Assembly (NCBI GenBank): GCA_021798435.1
Contig: JAJZGN010000059.1
Span: 1-10,139 of the forward strand
Direction of reading: 5' to 3'
Length of the DNA stretch: 10,139 nucleotides
DNA from: a bacterium
GTDB lineage: Bacteria > Chloroflexota > Dormibacteria > Aeolococcales > Bog-877
Shown: positions 6,134 through 10,139 of the stretch, one piece after another
Position numbering within the stretch: the stretch's first letter is position 1
Layout: each line of letters opens with the position of its first letter
Notes under the pieces: model-generated
Databases searched by the model: none
What the model was told of the DNA's origin: nothing
Seen by the model: only the letters and a program-made list of their open reading frames with translations
Program-made: the position numbers and the translations under genes

Positions 6134-7090
6134 ATGGTGCCAGTGACGAAGCAGTCTCGGACTAAGCCGGGGCGGCGCAATCGCGGTTGGCTCGTGAAGC
6201 TGGGCCTGGCCAGCGCCGGTGGCTGGATGATTGCCGGCGGCTTCGCCATCGTCGCAGCGTCCGGGCAGGCCGCAGTGGGGCTGGGAACCGCGGCTCCCTT
6301 CGCGGTCCTGGCCGGGACCACCGTGACCAACACCGGCCCATCGACGGTCGCTGGCGACGTGGGCGTCTACCCCGGCACCGCGATCACCGGCTTCCCCCCC
6401 GGGGTGGTGAGCAACGGGGTCCTGCACGCCGGCGACGCGGTCGCCCAGCAGGCTGAGGCCGACCTCACGACCGCGTACCTCGATGCCGCGGCGCGCGGCC
6501 CGGTGACCACGGTGAGCAGCGACCTCGGGGGACAGACCCTGACCCCGGGCGTGTACCGAGCGGCCAGCGGCATGGGGCTCACCGGCGCGGTCACCCTCAA
6601 TGCACAGGGCGATCCCAATGCGGTCTTCATCTTCCAAACGGGATCGGGGCTGACGACCGCGTCGAGCAGCTCGGTCAACTTGAGCGGCGGAGCCCAGGCC
6701 TGCAACGTCTTCTGGCAGGTGGGGAGTTCGGCGACGCTGGGGACCGGTTCGAGTTTCGCCGGAACCCTCCTCGCACTTACTTCGGCCACGGTGCAGACGG
6801 GAGCCACGGTCGCCGGGCGGGTCCTGGCCCGCAACGGCCAGGTCAGCCTCGACGACAACACCTTCACCCAACCCGCCTGTACCACCGCGGCGACCAGCCC
6901 CTCCCCCGCCGCGACTCCCAGCGCCCCGGACACCGGCGCCGCAGCCGGGGGGAACCTCGTGGGGGGCGACTGGCTCTTGATCGCGGGAATAGCGCTGGTG
7001 GGCGCCGCCCTGGTTGGCGCCGCCACCCGGCGCCGGAACCAGGTGGCTGACCGCCCGGCTGGAAGCCGGCCCCGAAGCCGCCGGGCGTAG
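6134..7090 (+). CDS. Ice-binding-like (DUF3494) surface protein with C-terminal anchor
   Basis: A 318-residue exported protein. The start is ATG 6134, with GGAGGT at 6122-6127 and 6-nt spacing; an upstream in-frame start at 6062 lacks this. Residues 8-18 are basic, 19-43 hydrophobic, and ASGQAA fits a signal-peptidase site near residue 46. The DUF3494 domain covers about 49-246 with the classic phrases LGTAAPFAVLAGTTVTNTG, GDVGVYPGTAITGFPPG, DLGGQTLTPGVY, DPNAVFIFQTGSGLTT, NVFWQVGSSATLGTGS and GRVLARNGQVSLD. A Ser/Pro/Thr/Ala linker (251-264) leads to APDTG (264-268), a hydrophobic helix (about 279-297) and RRR, which is a sortase-like or plain membrane anchor. C190 and C249 may pair. Family members bind ice through a beta-solenoid face; many bacterial members are untested and some may be adhesins. 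No sortase gene is in the window. Confidence 0.93.
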   Translation: MVPVTKQSRTKPGRRNRGWLVKLGLASAGGWMIAGGFAIVAASGQAAVGLGTAAPFAVLAGTTVTNTGPSTVAGDVGVYPGTAITGFPPGVVSNGVLHAGDAVAQQAEADLTTAYLDAAARGPVTTVSSDLGGQTLTPGVYRAASGMGLTGAVTLNAQGDPNAVFIFQTGSGLTTASSSSVNLSGGAQACNVFWQVGSSATLGTGSSFAGTLLALTSATVQTGATVAGRVLARNGQVSLDDNTFTQPACTTAATSPSPAATPSAPDTGAAAGGNLVGGDWLLIAGIALVGAALVGAATRRRNQVADRPAGSRPRSRRA

Positions 7091-7159
7091 GCATGACTGG
7101 CCAGGACCTGAGCCGCGAACTGGGCTCAAGAGCAAGCGGAGTCGAGAGCTGCCCACCAG

Positions 7160-7171
7160 CGCTCCGGAGCG
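7160..7171. repeat. 12-bp perfect palindrome between ice-binding and PRC-barrel genes
   Basis: CGCTCCGGAGCG lies 70 nt after the ice-binding stop and about 145 nt before the PRC-barrel start. Its position suits an operator, but high GC makes such dyads common. Confidence 0.25.
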
Positions 7172-7314
7172 AGTGCTCAACCCGTCCATCGTTCTGTCCA
7201 GAGCGGCCCGACCGCCGGCAGCACGGCTCGCGACCATACCGCTCGTCTTGGCGACTAAGCTGCTATGAGCTGAGTGGGAGGGGCCTGGGAAGGCCGTGAC
7301 TTGAGGTGACGGGG

Positions 7315-7689
7315 ATGGCTGAGGAACGGGAAGAGGCGAACTGGAACATTGCCGCATGGCACGGCAAGACACTGGTCGATCGCGACGGTGAAAGGATCGG
7401 CAAGCTCGAGGACGTGTATGTCGACGTGGAGACTGATGAACCTCAATTCGGCACCGTCAAGGAGGGCTTCATAGGCCGACACCTCACCTTCGTGCCCCTC
7501 GCCGGCATCAAAGTTGGGCCCGACGACCTGCGGGTGACGGTGACCCGAGAGCAGGTCCGATCCGCCCCGGACCTCGAGCTGCACGGCGAGGAGCTGTCGC
7601 AGGAGGATGAGTCCGCCCTGTACCACCATTACCAGCAGAACTACACGCCCATCGACACTCAGAGCGGACGCCGGCTGGCCCGCCGCTGA
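7315..7689 (+). CDS. PRC-barrel domain protein
   Basis: A 124-residue soluble acidic protein. The PRC-barrel domain covers about residues 14-85: HGKTLVDRDGERIGKLEDVY, then VETDEPQFGTVKEG, LTFVPLAGIKVGPDDLRVTV and the helix start REQVRSAP. This small beta-barrel occurs in RNA-processing factors, photosynthetic reaction centre H subunit and many stress-related proteins; a stand-alone copy gives no exact function. I chose ATG 7315 because GAGGTGA at 7303-7309 lies 5 nt upstream; a GTG at 7306 sits inside that ribosome binding site. The tail (ESALYHHYQQNYTP) is typical of stand-alone actinobacterial members. It precedes the Crp/Fnr gene by 124 nt and probably has its own promoter. Confidence 0.9.
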   Translation: MAEEREEANWNIAAWHGKTLVDRDGERIGKLEDVYVDVETDEPQFGTVKEGFIGRHLTFVPLAGIKVGPDDLRVTVTREQVRSAPDLELHGEELSQEDESALYHHYQQNYTPIDTQSGRRLARR

Positions 7690-7695
7690 CGGCCA

Positions 7696-7705
7696 CCCCG
7701 CGGGG
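7696..7705 (+). terminator. Short GC palindrome after the PRC-barrel gene
   Basis: CCCCGCGGGG begins 7 nt after the PRC-barrel stop. It is a perfect 10-bp dyad but has no loop or T-run, so terminator function is doubtful. Confidence 0.2.
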
Positions 7706-7727
7706 CACGCCCGGCCGCGCGGTGTCG

Positions 7728-7742
7728 CCGATTCGGTAGAAT
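7728..7742 (+). promoter_or_regulatory. Possible -10 box and overlapping dyad for the Crp/Fnr gene
   Basis: TAGAAT at 7737-7742 is a good -10 hexamer 71 nt before the GTG start at 7814. Directly upstream, CCGA-T-TCGG (7728-7736) is a perfect short dyad that would overlap the promoter spacer, suiting a self-regulating or other repressor site. No clear -35 is visible. Confidence 0.4.
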
Positions 7743-7813
7743 CCGGGCTGCTAGCTGAGGGCAGCGCGCCTCCGCACGGGCGAGCCAGCAACAGCCGAAG
7801 TGGAGCAGGAAGC

Positions 7814-8536
7814 GTGCGACCTGGCGACGACGGCCTGATTGGGACTGAGAACCGGCTGCTGGCGGCCCTGCCCGCCTCCGACCGGGACCAGCTGCTGCCC
7901 CGTCTGACCGAGGTCTTCCTCAAGGTCAAGACGGTGCTCTTCGAGCCCGGCCAGGCGGTGGACGCGGTTTACTTCCCGCTCGACGGGGTGGTTTCCTTGG
8001 TGACTCCGCTGGAGGACGGGGCCATCGTGGAGGTCGCCACTGTGGGCAATGAGGGCCTGGTCGGCGTGCCGGCGGTGCTCGGGGGCAGACTGGCGGTGCG
8101 GGCCATCTCTCAGGTAGCCGGGCGTTGCCTGACCATGGAGACGAGCGCGTTCGTCTACGAAATCAGCAAGGGAGGGGCCCTCGCCCGGTTGGTGGACAGG
8201 TACGTCCAAGCGCTGTTCGGGCAGATCTCCCAGGCCGCCGCCTGCAACCGCCTCCACTCCAACGAGGAGAGGCTCAGCCGCTGGCTGCTCATGAGCCACG
8301 ATCGCATCGGCGTCGACCAGTTCTTCATCACCCAGGAGTTTCTCGCTCAGATGCTGGGCTCCCGGCGGGCAACCGTGACCCTGTCCGCCAGCATCCTGCA
8401 GCGGGCTGGTTTCATCAAGTATCAGCGGGGTCGCATCGAGGTTGTGGACCGAAGCGGGCTGGAGGGCGCGGCCTGCGAGTGCTACCAGGTGATCCGGACG
8501 GAGCTGGAGCGAGTGCTGGTTATCCCGCCCACCTGA
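7814..8536 (+). CDS. Crp/Fnr family transcription regulator
   Basis: A 240-residue regulator. Residues 13-130 form the cyclic-nucleotide-binding-like beta barrel (KTVLFEPGQAVDAVYFPLDG, SLVTPLEDGAIVEVATVGNE, GLVGVPAVLGG). Residues 145-215 are the winged helix-turn-helix: LHSNEERLSRWLLMSHDRIG, then FITQEFLAQMLGSRRATVTL with the recognition helix near 183-195, then AGFIKYQRGRIEVVD. The phosphate-binding cassette of true cAMP receptors is not clearly kept, and the four Fnr iron-sulfur cysteines are missing (C105, C144, C221 and C223 are not in that pattern), so the signal is unknown. I chose GTG 7814, with GGAG 8 nt upstream; the longer in-frame ORF from 7607 overlaps the PRC-barrel gene. Proteins of this type are frequent in soil bacteria. 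Confidence 0.9.
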   Translation: MRPGDDGLIGTENRLLAALPASDRDQLLPRLTEVFLKVKTVLFEPGQAVDAVYFPLDGVVSLVTPLEDGAIVEVATVGNEGLVGVPAVLGGRLAVRAISQVAGRCLTMETSAFVYEISKGGALARLVDRYVQALFGQISQAAACNRLHSNEERLSRWLLMSHDRIGVDQFFITQEFLAQMLGSRRATVTLSASILQRAGFIKYQRGRIEVVDRSGLEGAACECYQVIRTELERVLVIPPT

Positions 8537-8626
8537 GGCTCAGCCCCGGCTGACCCAGCCCCCCTGACCCACCGACCCCCGGGAAGCCATATGGCCCGCC
8601 GTGCGATCTCGGCCGGCGGCGGAGCT

Positions 8627-8647
8627 TCCGGGGCGGGCCGCCCCGGA
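8627..8647. terminator. GC-rich hairpin between convergent genes
   Basis: CCGGGGCG (8628-8635) and CGCCCCGG (8639-8646) form a perfect 8-bp stem around loop GGC, extended by a T-A pair (8627-8647). It lies between the ends of the plus-strand Crp/Fnr gene (8536) and the minus-strand hydrophobic gene (8658), where a two-way terminator is expected. No T-run follows on either strand, so termination may be weak. Confidence 0.45.
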
Positions 8648-8657
8648 GCGCCGGAAA

Positions 8658-8822
8658 TCACCAGGGCCTGCGGCGCAGCCAGCCGAGGCGTCGGGGCCGG
8701 AACATCAGGCCAAGGATCCACAGGACGAGGGCGATGGCCGCCACGATCCAGAGCACGTGGGCCGTGACTCCCAGCCCGAACAGCAGCACGACGCCCAGCA
8801 ATAGCAGGAGCATCAAGAGCAT
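8658..8822 (-). CDS. 54-residue hydrophobic membrane protein
   Basis: A short gene reading MLLMLLLLLGVVLLFGLGV, then AHVLWIVAAIALVLWILGLM, then a basic tail with FRPRRLGWLRRRPW. Two hydrophobic helices (about 1-19 and 22-41) and a cytoplasmic Arg-rich end are clear. It resembles the small hydrophobic proteins common in Actinobacteria and the Lmo0937/DUF5670-type family, which have no known function but often sit among stress genes. The start is well supported: ATG 8822 follows GGAGGGAGGAAGA, with GGAGG 4 nt before the ATG. It begins 24 nt after the stop of the upstream membrane protein gene, so it is the third gene of the minus-strand operon. Confidence 0.8.
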   Translation of the reverse strand: MLLMLLLLLGVVLLFGLGVTAHVLWIVAAIALVLWILGLMFRPRRLGWLRRRPW

Positions 8823-8846
8823 TCTTCCTCCCTCCAAGTGATTTGA

Positions 8847-9254
8847 TCATCCGTGGTGGGCACGCGGGGCGGTGCTGATCGCGACCAGTCGCACCACCAC
8901 CCAGGCGGCGAGCCCGTAGACCACGATCGCAACCACGTTCGGCCAGTACGCCACATGGGCTCCGGACGTGACGGTCGTCGCGAGGACTCCGTGGAACGGG
9001 GCGGCTAGGGCCGCGGCGATGTCGGCGATAAAGGAAACGAAGCCGACTGCGCCCGCGGCGATCAACTTAAACACGAAATCCAGTGCCAGGATGGCGGCCA
9101 CCACGCCCGCCGCCAGCCACACCATCTGAGACAAGCGGGACCCCGCGGTGGTCACTCTTCCGGCGGTCCGATAGGTAGTCTCCTGGCGCTGGCCGGGGGA
9201 CTCGGAGACACGGGTCACGGTCTCTTCCTTGGTCGGGTCCTGGGGATCTTTCAT
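8847..9254 (-). CDS. Small integral membrane protein, YggT-like topology
   Basis: A 135-residue protein with a hydrophilic N-terminus (residues 1-42, many Thr, Glu and Arg) and three hydrophobic segments: MVWLAAGVVAAILALDFVF (44-62), AAGAVGFVSFIADIAAALAA (66-85) and VVAIVVYGLAAWVVVRLVAI (107-126). The order DFVFKLIAAG, FVSFIADI, APFHGVL, VVYGLAAW resembles YggT-family proteins, but I hold this loosely. ATG 9254 has AGGAG 5 nt upstream. Its ATGA overlaps the stop of the MarR-like gene (TGA 9251-9253), so the two are coupled and cotranscribed. An ORF start further upstream (9350) would overlap the regulator and is not supported. Function unknown; the coupling suggests the regulator controls it. 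Confidence 0.8.
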   Translation of the reverse strand: MKDPQDPTKEETVTRVSESPGQRQETTYRTAGRVTTAGSRLSQMVWLAAGVVAAILALDFVFKLIAAGAVGFVSFIADIAAALAAPFHGVLATTVTSGAHVAYWPNVVAIVVYGLAAWVVVRLVAISTAPRAHHG

Positions 9255-10051
9255 GACATCTCCTGCTCGGCTTGAAGGGGCAGAGATCGGGCCGTGATTC
9301 CCAGCTCCCCGGCCCCCGGCTGCCCAGCGGCCAGCGACGACCTCAGGCACCGCCCCGCCGGCACAGCTCTAGATCGCCGGAGCCGGCGCGTCGACGAAGG
9401 CGACCCGGCCCCCCCTTTGGGCCCGAACGCCGCGCCCACGATGGCCCAGTCCACCTGGGGCGACTGACGGCGCCGCAGCGGGTCGGGATAGCCCTCGGGG
9501 AGGTGGGGGCCCGAACCCCGGCGGCCGCGGCGACCGCCGGGAGGGGAGGACCGATCAGTCCAACTCAACTCCAGCGGCGACGGCGCTGCCGAAGTCGGAG
9601 GCGGGGCAAATTGGGTGGGCTGACCGGCCGCCCGGGCCAGGTCGGCCATCGCCCTCCGCATCACCACCAACCGCGCCGGGGTGAGCTGGTCCAGCAGTCG
9701 GCTGAGCACTCCCGATTGGACCCGGCGATCCTCCTCGGCGATGCCGGTGCCTTCGGCTGTGGCCGCGAGCAAAGGGAGATCGCCGTCCTCGGTGTCCGAG
9801 ACCACGACCACCGCTCCCTCGCCGACCAAGCGGCCAACCAGCGCCAGAGCGAAAGCGGTGCTGACCCCGAGCGCCCGGGCCAGGGTGCCTGCGGTGTGTC
9901 GTCCGCTCCCAAGGCAGTCGAGAGCGTTGAGCTGATGCCGACTGAGCCCACCGCCGTCGGGCGGCGCCATCGCCGTAGCCCGAGCGCCGGCCTGGCGGAT
10001 CAGGTCGATCCACAGGCCCAGCATCCGGCTGGTAGCTCCATCAGCCGGCAC
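9251..10051 (-). CDS. MarR-like transcription regulator with a long C-terminal tail
   Basis: Residues 10-145 fit a MarR-type winged helix-turn-helix regulator: LGLWIDLIRQAGARATAM, LSRHQLNALDCLGSGRHTAG, LARALGVSTAFALALVGRLV as the DNA-binding helices, a wing at about VVVVSDTEDGDLPLLAATAE, then dimerisation helices LSRLLDQLTPARLVVMRRAM. MarR proteins are usually 140-180 residues. Here about 120 more follow, rich in Pro, Ser, Gly and Arg (PPGGRRGRRGS, STRRLRRSRAV), with no domain I recognise; they may be a disordered tail or out-of-frame sequence after an indel. The wing lacks the usual DxR motif, so the match is only moderate. The start is uncertain: GTG 10051 (GGTGG abutting) or ATG 10024; the frame stays open to the window edge. 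The stop overlaps the next gene's ATG. Confidence 0.65.
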   Translation of the reverse strand: MPADGATSRMLGLWIDLIRQAGARATAMAPPDGGGLSRHQLNALDCLGSGRHTAGTLARALGVSTAFALALVGRLVGEGAVVVVSDTEDGDLPLLAATAEGTGIAEEDRRVQSGVLSRLLDQLTPARLVVMRRAMADLARAAGQPTQFAPPPTSAAPSPLELSWTDRSSPPGGRRGRRGSGPHLPEGYPDPLRRRQSPQVDWAIVGAAFGPKGGAGSPSSTRRLRRSRAVPAGRCLRSSLAAGQPGAGELGITARSLPLQAEQEMS

Positions 10052-10114
10052 CCACCCAGCCAGGGTCTCGCCCGCGAGGACAGCCCTGGGCTGCCGCCAA
10101 ACCGTGAGAGGGAG

Positions 10115-10139
10115 GAATCGCTGCCGTGTCTGGTCACCT
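10115..10139. repeat. Right copy of terminal direct repeat
   Basis: Partner of 1-25 (24 of 25 identical, same orientation). It lies 64 nt upstream of the GTG 10051 start of the MarR-like gene, in what should be its leader or promoter region, and the window stops exactly at the end of the GGTCACCT arm. Confidence 0.75.

Noticed and set aside
6113..7372. Minus-strand 419-residue frame across the ice-binding gene
   Set aside because: It is antisense to a protein with unmistakable DUF3494 motifs and is low in complexity; length alone is expected in DNA this GC-rich.

Overview
The window is high-GC bacterial DNA with GTG and TTG starts, tight gene coupling and an F420-type oxidoreductase. This points to an actinobacterium or a related F420-using lineage (Chloroflexota or Dormibacterota are also possible); I cannot place it more closely. 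It looks chromosomal: there are no replication, mobilisation, transposase, phage, CRISPR, rRNA or tRNA genes.

Layout. (1) 1-532: no recognisable gene, but the first 25 bases recur, with one mismatch, as the last 25 bases of the window. (2) 533-2601, minus strand: a decaying cluster. In transcription order it holds an 18-codon 5' fragment of an F420 oxidoreductase gene fused in frame to the Walker-B end of an AAA ATPase pseudogene, then a second, nearly full-length F420 oxidoreductase with one frameshift, then an intact DUF2203 gene starting 4 nt after it. (3) 2690-3823, plus: an intact M50 (site-2-protease type) membrane metalloprotease with a CBS-like C-terminus, probably read from a leaderless mRNA. 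(4) 4037-4405, minus: a truncated PAP2-type membrane phosphatase. (5) 4657-5874, plus: an acyltransferase-3 family membrane protein. (6) 6134-7090, plus: a secreted ice-binding-like (DUF3494) protein with a C-terminal APDTG / hydrophobic / RRR anchor. (7) 7315-7689, plus: a PRC-barrel protein. (8) 7814-8536, plus: a Crp/Fnr-type regulator. (9) 8658 to about 10051, minus: a three-gene operon of a MarR-like regulator with an unusually long tail, a three-helix membrane protein (ATGA overlap), and a 54-residue hydrophobic protein.

Working together. Regions 3-9 are mostly envelope genes (membrane protease, acyltransferase, surface-anchored ice-binding protein, PRC-barrel, small membrane proteins) and two regulators, which fits an envelope or stress-response neighbourhood; that grouping is inference. 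The strongest unusual signals are the fossil recombination at 1799-2601, the anchored ice-binding protein, and the near-identical window ends next to a perfect inverted repeat. I see no convincing wholly new defence or mobile system.
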